64,000 nucleotides of DNA from NCBI GenBank assembly GCA_958510875.1, contig OY294068.1, forward strand, positions 20,874,297 through 20,938,296. The letters are read 5' to 3'. Below are positions 23,560 through 33,779 of the stretch, piece after piece. A program made the position numbers and the translations under genes. Numbering within the stretch: position 1 is the stretch's first letter; every line of letters starts with the position of its first letter. This DNA comes from Endomychus coccineus. Lineage: Eukaryota; Arthropoda; Insecta; Coleoptera; Endomychidae. The notes under the pieces were generated by a model, which worked only from the letters and a program-made list of their open reading frames with translations, had not been told where the DNA came from and searched no databases.

Positions 23560-24390
23560 CTCGGATAGAGAAGATTGGAGTAACGAAACTCCCACCGTAC
23601 TGCCACTGGATGGGCTCATATGGTTCACAGATGGGTCAAAGCAAGAGCAAAGCTCTGGTGCGGGAGTGTACCTAAAAAAGCCAAAGATCACTATATCAGT
23701 GACTCTAGACGCTTACTGCACGGTTTTTCAGGCGAAGCTCTACGCAATATTGACTTGTGCCATGGAAAACCTGCGAAGAAACTATGTAAATAGGCGCATA
23801 TATTTTTGCGCAGACTGCTGGTCGGCTCTGAGAGCTCTCAGATCACCCAAAGACATATCAAGGCTTGTCAAAGAATGCAGAGGTGCACTAGCTGAACTAG
23901 TCATCTCATCTGGGTCCTTGGACACAGTGGAATTGAAGGAAACGAAATGGCCTTCTCTCTAGTCAGGCGAGTGTCGTGGCGAGAATCACCATGCATGAGG
24001 CAGACCAAGCTCTTTATGAAAGATCCTGTGCCTAGGCTCTCAAAGAAACTACTTTATCTGAACAGGAGGGACATCAGAGAGATAGAATCTAAACAGGTCG
24101 CTGTCGTCTCAACAAACACCCCCCACACAACGGGCATCGCAGATGACCTAATATGTAGGAAATGTGGACAGGCGTGAGAAACTGCCCCTCCCATTCTGTT
24201 GGAATGCCCAGCATCCCTCAGGCAACAACACCTCGGAAAGTCAAAACTGCTCCCAGACGAACATATGGAAGCTAGCACTGGTAATATTCTGGGTTTCTGG
24301 CGGTCCACAATCTTGCTAGAACAGATAGGCTTCTGACCACGGGGCACACTGAGCCCCCTCCCCTCAAACGATGATGATGATGATGATACA
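23560..24390 (+). pseudogene. I/LOA-like non-LTR element 3' part: RNase H, zinc finger and (GAT)n tail
   Basis: The plus strand shows the start of RNase H (WFTDGSKQEQSSGAGVYLK, about 23616-23675), VFQAKLYAILTCA (23727-23765), and the third-strand region FCADCWSALRALRS (23808-23850). Next come a degraded GH-type segment and a cysteine motif (ICRKCGQA, about 24150-24175, then LLECPASLR out to 24230). The element ends with a (GAT)n run at 24371-24388, like the simple-repeat tails of I-group elements. Frames change several times and the end of RNase H is damaged, so it is dead. A hAT element sits 70 bases upstream. Confidence 0.8.
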
Positions 24391-24399
24391 TATCTGAGC

Positions 24400-25489
24400 T
24401 ATTCGTCAATGATTGTTATTGAGATATTAAGGTTTTAGGTATCTACGTTTCCTGTTGAAATATACGAAAAAAATGGATAACTCGGAAGATACATATTTAT
24501 GGAAAGGCAATAACCCTTAACAAAATGACCTTAAAATTTGTTGTACAATGAAAAAATAGAGACAGGATCATCTTCCGGTACAACCGGAAATACCACCATT
24601 TTGAAAAAAAAATTCAATAGATCTTATTCTCTCAAGTCTGCAGTCATATTTTCAGATCAGAAGCTACTCTCGTTGTATATGCACATGATAATTTTGAATT
24701 CTCAATTTTTTTCCACAATACTGGATTATTAGATCACCTTGTTCGAATGTAAAACCTCAATCACTGCAGTTTTCATTTCGATTGCGCAAACGAAAAAATC
24801 GCTTCAGCTTGCGTGAAGCAATCAATCATGTCGAATAGGTATTATACTATTATTATATAATTTTCGCTACAGTTCTCTCGAACAAATTTTATTAGACCAT
24901 ATGGCTAACCAACTTTTTCTTATATTCCATTTAAATTGCATCCGGAAAGTATTAAATTACAGGACGGAGAATGCTACGTTTCCTTTTCCGATTACGGTTA
25001 CGAAGAAAGTAGAATTATTTTTTACGATCTTTACCATTCAATACTTACTTGTCGCTAGTAACAAATGCTCATTGAACGAAAATGTATGAACATTTTGCAT
25101 ATTTATTGAATAATTGAAATGTGCTATTAATTCCGTACGTGTTTTAAATTGGAAAGAGATTTGAACACTTCGGAATAATCAGAGCAGAAGATAACCATGA
25201 ATTATTAGAGCAAGTAGGTGCACATGTATTTAGACAAATGGATAAATAATAATTATAATTTTGTTCCTATTAAATTAATGAGCATGCTACTTGAGTAATG
25301 GATGTTTCATAGCCTTAGGAATCCAAATTAGAAGTTTTTGAAGAGGTTATTTCGAAAATCTTTACCTCCCTCAGTATTAGAAAAGGGTATAAAAAAAATT
25401 GCAAATCGTTTCTAAGTGATGAAAATAGAAATTGTACTGATGAAAACAAGAAATTTTACTTTGTTAAATGTCACTTTATTTAACAGAAT
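24400..25489. other. AT-rich intergenic DNA, nothing recognised
   Basis: Short frames only; nothing resembles a known family. Confidence 0.4.
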
Positions 25490-25497
25490 GTTGATTG

Positions 25498-27416
25498 CAG
25501 TGGCGGTTCGTGAGTTATGAGAGAGAGTGGACACAAGAAAAGACTTATTATTTTTTGTACATAGAATCCATTCTCCTATTTTTCATGCAACTTTGTTGTC
25601 AAAATCCTTAATAGACTGGACGAACTTCTTTTCTATTGATAGGACCGCCAATGCGTTCAGTCGATCTTCTGACATTGTGCTTTTCAGAAAAGTTTTGATA
25701 CGTTTGAGGGTGGAAAAACATCGTTACATTCTGCTGTCGACATGAGCGTTGTACAAATAATATCCAACAGTTTGTATGTTTCGGTCAAAACTTTTTTTAG
25801 GTTGTTTTCTGTTATGAACACTAAAAGTGGCAAAATACCACCTACGTCAAACATGTCATCGCGCTCATAAATTGCTGAAAGTTTACTTTTTAATTTTACA
25901 CTGTTCAACATAGTATGTTTCACAGTTTCTTCAAAATGTTTTTGTGGAAATGCATGTCTATAAGTTTTGAAATTTTGAGGATCAAATAATTTTGTTGCAC
26001 TTAAGTGATCCCTAAAATCAAATCGGTCGCTAATTTGGCTTAAAATAGTGTCAAATAGTTCCTTTGCTCCAGCTGTCGTTTTTTTGATTGTCATTGTCAG
26101 TAGAATTTCTAATTCGAATAATTTGCTGTTGGAATTGTTGAATTGCCTTTTGCAGTTGAGCACTGTCAAAATAGTGACTGAATCCATCCCATCTTCGTCA
26201 ATAATTTTTTCTAAGCATTCTTTGAAAGAATTCTGGTATTCAAATAATTTGTGCACGGTTTGAATTTTGAAAATCCAGCGTGTAGGAACAGCGCGTGGTA
26301 ATCTATGTTTGACTATTTCATCAAGAATTACCGTTCGTTTGAAAAAAAGCTTGAAAGTGACTGCAAATTTGCAAAGAAAATTTTTATTGCATTGTGCCGC
26401 TTGTTCAATTACTAAATTAAATTGATGCGCGTAACAGTGAATATAATGCGGGTGTGGGAATATTCTTTTGATAATGGCTTGGACACCATTTGTCTTACCA
26501 CTCATCACGAACGCCCCAGGGAATAGTTTATTGTTATCAGACCCAGAAGGAGAATTTGAAATAGTTTGGGATTCATTCAGCAATAATTTTGGTAACACAA
26601 CAGCATTATGTTCACCCGGTTTAAAAAAAGACCAAAAGAGTTAAAAAATGTGTCCATTAAACACGTATCGAATAATAACAAACATTTGCTGATGATTAGA
26701 AGTGTCTGTAGTTTCATCGGCCTCCAAAGCAATGAAATTTGCAGATTTAATTTCTTTTGATATTTCGTGCTTGTAAATTTGCAAGATTGCATCTAGCAAT
26801 TCGTTCTGAATAGTTTTTGAGACGCCTTTAAACCCTTGTGAACCAGAACCTTCCATATCTATTGCAAGCACAGCGTCTAATTCAGCTGCAAGGTGGATTA
26901 AGACTACATAAATACCTGGATTTTTCGAAGTCACTATTTTATCAGGACGTCGTAACTACAATTAAAACGTTCCGCAAAATTTTATACACATAATTACCCG
27001 GCAAAATATTACGATTTTTTTCCACAACCTCGTTATACTTAATTTTATGTCGCAAATATGCACTGTCTAACTGTTCACGTATGTCCATTTTGCCTAGAGC
27101 CCAGAAATCTATGCATGCATCCATGTGAGAAACGGAATTTTTTTGTTACTGGACATCCACATATCCACTCGTATTTTTCATAGATATTCTTGTTGAATAC
27201 TCTATAGCAAGTTCGGATTTTACTTGTGGAAGTGTAGTTTATTCTTTTTAATAAAACATTTTTGCTCAAATGATAGTGGGTCTTTTAAAAGATTTTACAC
27301 ACGTCTGACGTGCGGATTAAAATAATGCACTGAATTACATGAGAATTTCTTTCTGTATTTATCTAGGTGGTTGTGCGGGCACGTGCCCTTGTGCCCTTTA
27401 GTACCAGCCGCCACTG
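25498..27416 (-). mobile_element. Near-complete hAT transposon (1919 bp)
   Basis: The ends are CAGTGGCGGTT (from 25498) and CAGTGGCGGCT (inward from 27416). The flanks GTTGATTG (25490-25497) and GTTGATTT (27417-27424) are an 8-bp target duplication with one change. A ZMYM1-like transposase runs the full length on the minus strand (next entry). Confidence 0.88.
25575..27260 (-). pseudogene. hAT (ZMYM1-like) transposase, frameshifted
   Basis: In order on the minus strand: a TTF-type zinc-finger remnant (YEWICGC, about 27165); REQLDSAYLRHKIKYNEVVEKNRNIL (about 27045-26980); STIQ-type segment with IALEADETTDTS (the first catalytic Asp region, about 26730); an open 304-residue frame at 26598-25684 with IHCYAHQFNLVIEQ and VPTRW; and finally the hATC core read as FSTLKRIKTFLKSTM in a shifted frame to a TGA near 25588. 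A frameshift near 25715 separates SSAE-type residues from that core, and others lie near 26600 and 26940. It cannot make an intact enzyme, but damage is light, so it is fairly young. Confidence 0.9.
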
Positions 27417-27424
27417 GTTGATTT

Positions 27425-28486
27425 CAATTTCGAGCCTTACAGTTCATTATCAAAACATACAATGAGAAAACATTGAAACATCATAGCTATGATAAATAAT
27501 TGAACCATAATGTCAACAAATGTTTTTCTGGTTATAAATACATATGACATCTAAATTATATGTAAATTCATCGGAAATAGGTCACGTTAACATTTATAGC
27601 AAACTAATATAACAATTTCCAATGTAAACTTCAATTTATCTGTAAAATAGAAATGAACAAAAACATGAATTCATTCACATATTATTAGACTTATATCATG
27701 AAGAAATGTCTTGTAATTCTAAAATGCCATTTAAAAGATTTTCTCATGTTTATAATGTCTTCAGAAATTGTGCCAAAGTATCTACCTACTTATATAATTA
27801 TCCGGCAAGCTATAACTACACCGCGTATTATAAAAAGCAGGTACATAATTTCAGAATATAATAACACATGCAGCATTCATTATACGCCTGATAAAGATTT
27901 AACAACAATATAACTAACAAAAAAATGATTTATCGAAACTAGAGCGACTATTTCAGGAATCGATGTTTAATTATTTCTATTTCCGATATCCATAACTCGA
28001 ATAATAGCTTGATATTTCTTCGAGATCACATAGCATTATCTTGAGATGGAAATCGAAAAAGAACTATATAAATTACAAGACTTTTGAATTATTTGATATT
28101 GAGCTATAGCAGTAGCTGCAGGGTATAAGACATTCCTCAAATAATATTTGCTTTCGAATATTTTTTAGTAGTTTCTATTTTTAATTTTAAATTGACAGAC
28201 ATTTATTTATGGGCGTCAGGTGATATGTATTATTCAAAATTTCACCTTTATTCAAGAAATTGAGTACAATTAGGTATATAAAATCGCTACAATATTGAAA
28301 TTTATAATTCAGTAGATTAATATGCGTCAGAATAAAAATTTCACCTTTACGCATGACGTTAATCGTAATACTTATAAAAGACGTAGCCTTGCGTTTTCTA
28401 TTTTAACTAAGTAATTTTCTTATTTCTTCTCCTAAAAATGAAGAATTATAATTCAGAACTGAGGATCAAATGCAACTCGTAATTTT
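27425..28486. other. AT-rich DNA with one end fragment of a repeat
   Basis: No gene is seen. CGGAAATAGGTCACGTTAAC near 27574-27593 matches the end segment (GTGACCTATTTCC in reverse) of the ribozyme-bearing repeat at 28487-28743. Confidence 0.45.
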
Positions 28487-28743
28487 AATAATGATTTTTG
28501 TCCCAGGTATGAATTATACATAAATTTTCGGGAAATAGGTCACAATAACACATATGCTTATTATTTCCGTCTTCACGTACGTTTCGGTCTCACGATCATC
28601 ATTAGAAGACGTATCAATGTATAAGACGTGATTTCTTAAAACTAATTGTATTAACACAAAGCGTCCTTATCGCACCAATTTCAATTAAAAATACCCACAT
28701 CGCCGAAACGAACAGAAACACGAATAATCGAAATTGTAACACA
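28487..28743 (-). repeat. Ribozyme-bearing repeat, copy 1
   Basis: About 255 bp in the orientation opposite to 53946-54199. The two share the start (ACAATTTCG...CGTGTTTCTGTTCGTTTCGG), an AAATTGGTGCG segment, the hammerhead-like core, and an end GTGACCTATTTCC...AATTCATACCTGGG. There is no open frame. It could be a short non-autonomous retroelement or a piece of a PLE terminal region. Confidence 0.7.
28569..28610 (-). ncRNA. Hammerhead-like motif A1
   Basis: Minus strand: GTCTT pairs with AAGAC as stem I. The core is CTAATGA, with G5 changed to A. Stem II is GATC/GACC with a GTGA loop and one mismatch. GAAA and CG/CG follow, and the residue at the cleavage position is G, which is not allowed. 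The architecture is kept but this copy is probably inactive. Confidence 0.5.
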
Positions 28744-28744
28744 T

Positions 28745-29860
28745 AAATGTTTCAAGTATATGAAATGTATCAAGAATCCACTGCTTAGCAATTTTCTTAT
28801 GATATACGAACTCATGTCAACAAAGTCTGTATACGACTGAAACCAAAATATATAACGCACAAAAATCTATTTTCAAACCAGATGTTAAAGTTTTATGAGG
28901 TAATAGAAAAAGGTTGTCAGACCTTATTAGAAATATTACTATTTGACCATTCTACCTAAAATATACTTCTAACATTATAAAGACGCATGTAGGAATTTGC
29001 AAGGGTTTTAATTAATTAAATTAGTGTAAATCTGACTTAATATCTGAATATATGTTCTTTGATTTACAGACTGGGAGTCACGTTTTATGTGAATCATCTC
29101 CAGAATAGATAATTTATATATCAAGCAATTCGTAATAGTCTTAAACCAATTCTATATTTTGCTTTTCTATGTGATAACTAACATAAAATAATTGATAAAT
29201 GTATTTATTACATTTGCCTTTCTCACTAAATGAATGAAACCAATAAGACTTATTTAAACACTTTATTAAAAACACTTTTTCACATCATCAATATCACTTT
29301 ATAAATTGGAGAAATATAACAAACACTTTGTGCTGAAAAATATGAAGTGCCACATTAATATAAAATACATCATGTCCACCATAATAAAAACAACAGAAAT
29401 ATATGTTTCGACAGATACGATATTCTGAGTAATATGGATTTATTTAACTGTATTTGATGTGTTTGTTCTGTTGTTTTATATTACGATTACGTATAATACT
29501 ATGTAATTTTTAATAAAATAACACATTTTTTTAACATCAGTATGACTGCCAAGCTTTACATTTTTACTTATAACTAGATATATTTCATGAACAATTCTAG
29601 AATTTTTCACTTTAACAGTTTCCATAAACTATTTTTTTGCAAAAATGAAAAGGTTTTTTCCCAGTTGAGGAACTTCAGTTTATCACGTTATCACTGGGAA
29701 TTGATATCTATTTCTTCAATTTTTCCTTTTTTTTTAATTTCTACATTAGGAAAATCCGATAGATAATTTCAAAAGTGAACTTTATAATAATAATAATAAT
29801 ACACTGAAACTGTGGATACATTATAACACTGATAAGTACGAAATAATACTCTTATACACA
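28745..29860. other. AT-rich intergenic DNA, nothing recognised
   Basis: No open frame or named repeat. Confidence 0.4.
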
Positions 29861-29884
29861 AAAAATATTATTAAAGAACTAAGG

Positions 29885-29920
29885 ACTTTTCGGCTACCAA
29901 GTAGCCATCATCAGAGTAAA
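29885..29920 (-). ncRNA. Hammerhead-like motif B2 at a PLE 3' end
   Basis: Minus strand: a perfect CTGATGA core (29914-29908), a six-pair stem GGCTAC/GTAGCC with a TTG loop (29906-29892), and GAAA (29891-29888). An AAG/CTT stem III then leads to a UUA site. Stem I pairing around it is weak by eye. It follows the PLE-B coding end at 29935-30063. Confidence 0.5.
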
Positions 29921-29934
29921 CTAAGCAAAATGTA

Positions 29935-30063
29935 CTTGTTTGAATACTATTTGGGGTGAATAATGGAAACAAGGGATTATCAACAGCTGAATATAAATCG
30001 GAATTCAATAAATTACTGTTTCGTTTATACATTTCTATTCCTTCTATATTACCTAGATTTTTG
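29935..30063 (-). pseudogene. Penelope-like element B, C-terminal fragment
   Basis: The minus strand encodes NLGNIEGIEMYKRNSNLLNS, then PLFPLFTPNSIQ, matching the C-terminus of the PLE-B endonuclease frame at 19751-19860. It is cut off at 30063, where a GC-rich segment starts. Confidence 0.75.
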
Positions 30064-30335
30064 AAACATCCTGGAAAGCAGGAGCCTCTTCTTTTGCGCG
30101 GAGCCTGAAAACCGCAACCAGGCGCGTCCCCAGGTGACGGATAGGGGAATGCTCATGGCCCTGTTGCCAGCAGGGTCAAGGGTAGGAGTAGACATGCTCC
30201 CGCGGACCAACAGGCACCCAGACCCCGGATAGAATGTGGGACTCCCAGTCACATGTTCCTGACAAGAGGGTGACGGATAGATTGCGGCTGATACGGAGAA
30301 CCATATGTTCCGGATGAGTAAGTTATCCCATCATA
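30064..30335. other. GC-rich insert of unknown origin
   Basis: A sharp rise in GC content against the surrounding AT-rich DNA, beginning exactly where PLE-B is truncated. It contains GGTGACGGATAG twice (30133-30144 and 30269-30280). There is no convincing frame. It might be a 5' untranslated region of a retrotransposon or a SINE-like body; I do not recognise it. Confidence 0.4.
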
Positions 30336-30348
30336 GATAACTTAGTGA

Positions 30349-30738
30349 AACATACAGGAAAAATCGACAAACTGATTCAGTACTGAAACACAGGTACCTT
30401 AATATTGGGAACAACAATATTTTGGTACATAACGAGACACCACAGGAAACATCCAAAGCGTGATGGAGTACTGGAAACCCAAAAACCAGAATAACATGGT
30501 TAAAACGAAACATACAGGAAATATCAACGTACCGATATAGTACTGATACATGGACACCCTAATATTGTGGAAAAACATCATTGGGGGTATACACACAGGA
30601 AAGATCCATAACGTGTTCGAGTACTGAAACATCAAAAAACCGTAACACCGGTAAAAAACCAAACAGGAAATTATCCACAGAGGATAAATCACTAAAACAA
30701 AATACCGTAAAATTGGGCATCAACCATATTACGGTATA
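30349..30738. repeat. Diverged minisatellite, about 75-78-bp units
   Basis: The phrase ACAGGAAA-ATC followed by GAGTACTGAAAC-like words recurs at about 30355, 30433, 30510, 30595 and 30662. Alternate units also share TAATATTG. Units pair into a higher-order period of about 155 bp. The array stops at the TATA target site of the Ginger-like element. Confidence 0.75.
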
Positions 30739-30740
30739 TA

Positions 30741-32051
30741 TGTTACTGTGAATGTCCGATATTAGTGAATGTTAAGATGCACCAGTGTATGTCTACAATC
30801 ACCAATATTAATGGTGTAAGTCCGAAATTATTTCAATATTTTTTTGTTTTGGACATACACCGGTGAATGTTAACATACTCCAAGGCAATTTTGTGTGTCT
30901 TAGATACTGCAATTTACTAATTACGTGAATGTTAACACACGCCAGTGTTTATTCGAAATTAAGTGAGAAAGTTAGAGTGCTATGGTTCTCTATTTTTTCC
31001 ACGCCGACCACCTGTCGCCGCACCGCTAATAGGGCAGAATATCAGAATCCGAAATATGTCTACTCTGCGACAGAAAAGAGGCATCTAAAAGAAATATAGA
31101 ATTAGCGAAACTTGGACTTCAAGATCAAGGGAAAAAATGCTTTAAGTATGGCAGGCAAATTTTCCTCCTGCAAAATGTGGAGAGACTGTAAGGTTGCGTG
31201 TTCCTGATTTCGACAGAGGTAGTACAGATTCCAGAAATATCCTTACATGTTTTACAAATGTGGATGGTGACTATTATCAATTGGCTACAAAACATGGGAC
31301 GTTATCACAGATGTATACTAGAAATCAGTTTTCCATCTGTAACGAAAATTTTATCAATATATCCGAAACTTCTTCTACAAAAATATTAATGCGTGAAATT
31401 GTTGCTTTGGAATCAAGATTTGGAGGACAAGGATATAAGCGTTGCAATTGTGCACAAAAATGCAACACCAAGAAGTGTTACTGTGAAGTTCGTGGAGTTA
31501 TTTGTAATACTTAATGCCATAACAGTTTGCCATGTACTAATAAATATTTTTTTTCTATTTTTATAGCCAAAAATGCTACCTAATTACCTGTAAGTAGGTA
31601 CGTTGTAACGAATGAATATTTTTTGAATTCTATAACCAATAGGGCAATAAATAGCAATCATAATAAGTGTACGTTATTGTTTACCTTACTTGGCAGGTAA
31701 TGCTATTTTATTTGTATTACTGATTTGAGATTTTGATTAATAAACAAATTATATTTGTTTTATTTATTATAGTTCTATGATTTTATTTATTGTAACAATT
31801 TGTGAGTTCATTTTAAATCAGACCCGAACTTCTGTTTTGCCGATATCTTTGCTAAATTTTCATAATTTAACTCATCATGAAGAGAATAAAGATTAACCAA
31901 GTCGTCGTGGTGTATGATAACATTCACTGGTGAATGACCGAAAACATAAAGAAACGGAATAAATAACAAACAATCACCAGCTGGCTTGGTGGTTGTTAAC
32001 ATACACCAGTGTATCTTAAGATACACTCCGCTTCGGACATTCACAGTAACA
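30741..32051 (+). mobile_element. Complete Ginger-like DNA transposon (1311 bp)
   Basis: The first 19 bases, TGTTACTGTGAATGTCCGA, are exactly repeated inverted at the right end. Weaker similarity (GTGAATGTTAA, CACCAGTGTATG words) extends to about 60 bp and recurs subterminally near 30865-30955 and 31918-32015. A 4-bp duplication TATA flanks it (30737-30740 and 32052-32055). TGT-type ends, 4-bp target sites and the encoded protein all fit the Ginger group, whose transposases resemble retroviral-type integrases. Only the 3' part of the gene is present, so it is a deletion derivative. Confidence 0.85.
31078..31560 (+). pseudogene. Ginger/KRBA2-like transposase C-terminal region
   Basis: The frame shows, in order, a basic KKMLKYG region, the conserved VPDFDRGSTDSRNIL segment (31199-31243), YYQLATKHGTLSQMYTRNQF, and a cysteine-rich tail KRCNCAQKCNTKKCYC (31438-31485) ending GVICN, then CHNSLPC. 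This is the C-terminal part typical of KRAB-A-domain-protein-2-like and Ginger integrases, following the lost DDE core. A TAA at 31512-31514 interrupts the tail just before CHNSLPC, and a frame break lies upstream of 31194. The longest clean frame is 31194-31514. Confidence 0.8.
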
Positions 32052-32449
32052 TATACAAAACGTGAACACCAACGTAAACAACGAAGTAGATATTTACGTT
32101 TAATCGACGTAAGTATCACTAATAAACAACAGAAGAAACTCAGTTCCATATAAAATCGACAAACCAAGAGAAAGACGCAGTCCGTATCCTGAAGGAATGT
32201 GATAAACGGTCCCGGGATATGGATGAAGATATGAGAGGTTTTAGCAGGTATGCTCTAACATCATTGAGTGAGTCATGCACTACCTGAAGTGATAGATAAA
32301 AGCTGACGGTGTGCATCAATCATTTCCTCTCAACAGAAAAAAAAAAGATTTTTGAAACATGTTCTGTTAATGCTGATTTTCCACGACAATACTTCTTCTT
32401 TTCTTGATGAATCAGTTAAAATTTTCCTCCTTTGTTAGAACCTATCATA

Positions 32450-32545
32450 TTGAACACGACTCATAATCAATTTCGTGAATTCCATATTTGGCGGAAACGT
32501 TACCAAAGATGTTGCTTAAACGGGTTTTCAGCTTGTTTTTGCATC
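32450..32545 (-). pseudogene. Penelope-like element B relic, left arm of an inverted pair
   Basis: The minus strand reads like KCKNKLKTRLSNIFGNVS, then KYGIHEIDYESC, aligning with the linker and GIY region of PLE-B (YKCKNKLKHRLGNMIDKVS). It is fused at about 32545 to a plus-strand copy. Confidence 0.7.
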
Positions 32546-32546
32546 T

Positions 32547-32869
32547 ATGAACGGGTTTAAACATTATTATCATCCTTCAGTAATTAATAAATTACATAAT
32601 CTGTTTTCCAAATTTGGAATAATACTCCTTTATAGATGCAAGAACAAGTTGAAAAACCGTTTAGGCAATACCTTTGATAAAGTTCCTGATTTCCACAAAT
32701 CTGGAATTTACAAAATGTATGTCAATGTCAATGTGTCAAAATAAAATGAATATTTCAGCTCGTTATAAAAATGCTGCCAATATTAAAAATATAATAGGGA
32801 AAGGAAAAATCACCATTTACATAATTATCTCACTTGTTTGCAATATTAATCCCAAATAGTATTCAAGGA
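32547..32869 (+). pseudogene. Penelope-like element B relic, right arm of an inverted pair
   Basis: The plus-strand frame contains HYYHPSVINKLHNLFSKFG, then YRCKNKLKNRLGNTFDKV and KSGIYKM, matching PLE-B residues 25-75 (FTYHSSVINKLHSLSSKFA). The GIY-YIG domain is then degraded and mostly deleted. A C-terminal remnant reading SPNSIQ lies at about 32848-32866, where the MITE-like insert begins; the PLE tail resumes at 33277. Confidence 0.8.
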
Positions 32870-33276
32870 GGTTCAGTAGCTGTATACATAAACACATATA
32901 AAAATAATAATCGTATAGTTGTTGTAGACTTTTCGTGTATTTAAAAGTTAATTATAATTAATAATTGTCTACCTAAGCTATAGTTTCAGCTAATTTTTCA
33001 TAGAAATAATTATTGGGACTCGCTCAAACTTGCACAGAATTTTTATGTCATTAAAAAAAACCATTCCTATTTAGCCGTTTTTTTTTTAATTCGAAGATTT
33101 AACCACGTCCCCATAAGCTTTCATGTTAAAATGTTCTTTTTGACTCGATATATATTTAAAAAACGGTGTAGTGAAACCCTCCAAAAAATTAGACGTATTC
33201 TCATATTGTTATCCTCAACGGTTTGTGAAATTTTAAAAAATGTTATCATAAAAAACTATCTCTACCGAACTTCCTT
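32865..33276. mobile_element. MITE-like insertion in a PLE tail (412 bp)
   Basis: The ends AAGGAGGTTCAGTAG (32865) and AAGGAAGTTCGGTAG (inward from 33276) are inverted repeats with two mismatches. The PLE-B tail is continuous if this block is removed: PNSIQ, then ACAGGTAAAATTGG. There is no open frame and no clear target duplication. The superfamily is undetermined. Confidence 0.6.
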
Positions 33277-33293
33277 AAACAGGTAAAATTGGT

Positions 33294-33335
33294 TTACTCA
33301 GATGATGGCTCCTTGGTAGCTGAAATCGTATTTTA
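33294..33335 (+). ncRNA. Hammerhead-like motif B3 in a PLE tail
   Basis: Core CAGATGA (33299-33305, one change), stem II GGCTCC/GTAGCT with a mismatch, then GAAA (33322-33325). It is the third copy of the PLE-B tail motif; the following TTTTAATGGTATTTTTGGTG is shared with B1 and B2. Confidence 0.35.
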
Positions 33336-33670
33336 ATGGTATTTTTGGTGAATAAAGGTGATTATTTCGAACTTACTAATATTCATAATAATGTGTATGA
33401 AAGCATAAATACATATACATATTTGTAGTGTTGTACAGAATATGTTTTGTTGTAGGTGCAATATTAATAAAATATTTATTTATTATTGGAGGTTTGAAAA
33501 TAATAATCGTACATATTTCTCTGATTCAATAAGCTACATTTCTGATTCGAGGTTTTTTGTTTTCTGAAACTGTTAATTTGATATATTTCCATTATTTTAT
33601 TCCGAATTATATAATTAAAATACATCAAAGGTTATATCAATATTTCCATATATAAATATATGTATTGCTT

Positions 33671-33732
33671 TAATATAAAATTCTAGGGAAATAGGTCAAA
33701 ATTGTGACCTATTTCCCGAGAATTTTATATTA
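33671..33732. repeat. Palindrome made of the ribozyme-repeat end
   Basis: 28-base arms at 33671-33698 and 33705-33732 differ at one position and are separated by 6 bases. The arm sequence (TGACCTATTTCC, GAGAATTTTATATTA) is the terminal segment of the repeat at 28487-28743 and 53946-54199. The right side continues with its end (CATACGTGGGTCAAGAATC) to about 33770. Confidence 0.8.
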
Positions 33733-33779
33733 ATTCATACGTGGGTCAAGAATCTTTATTATATGTATTGCTATACTTT

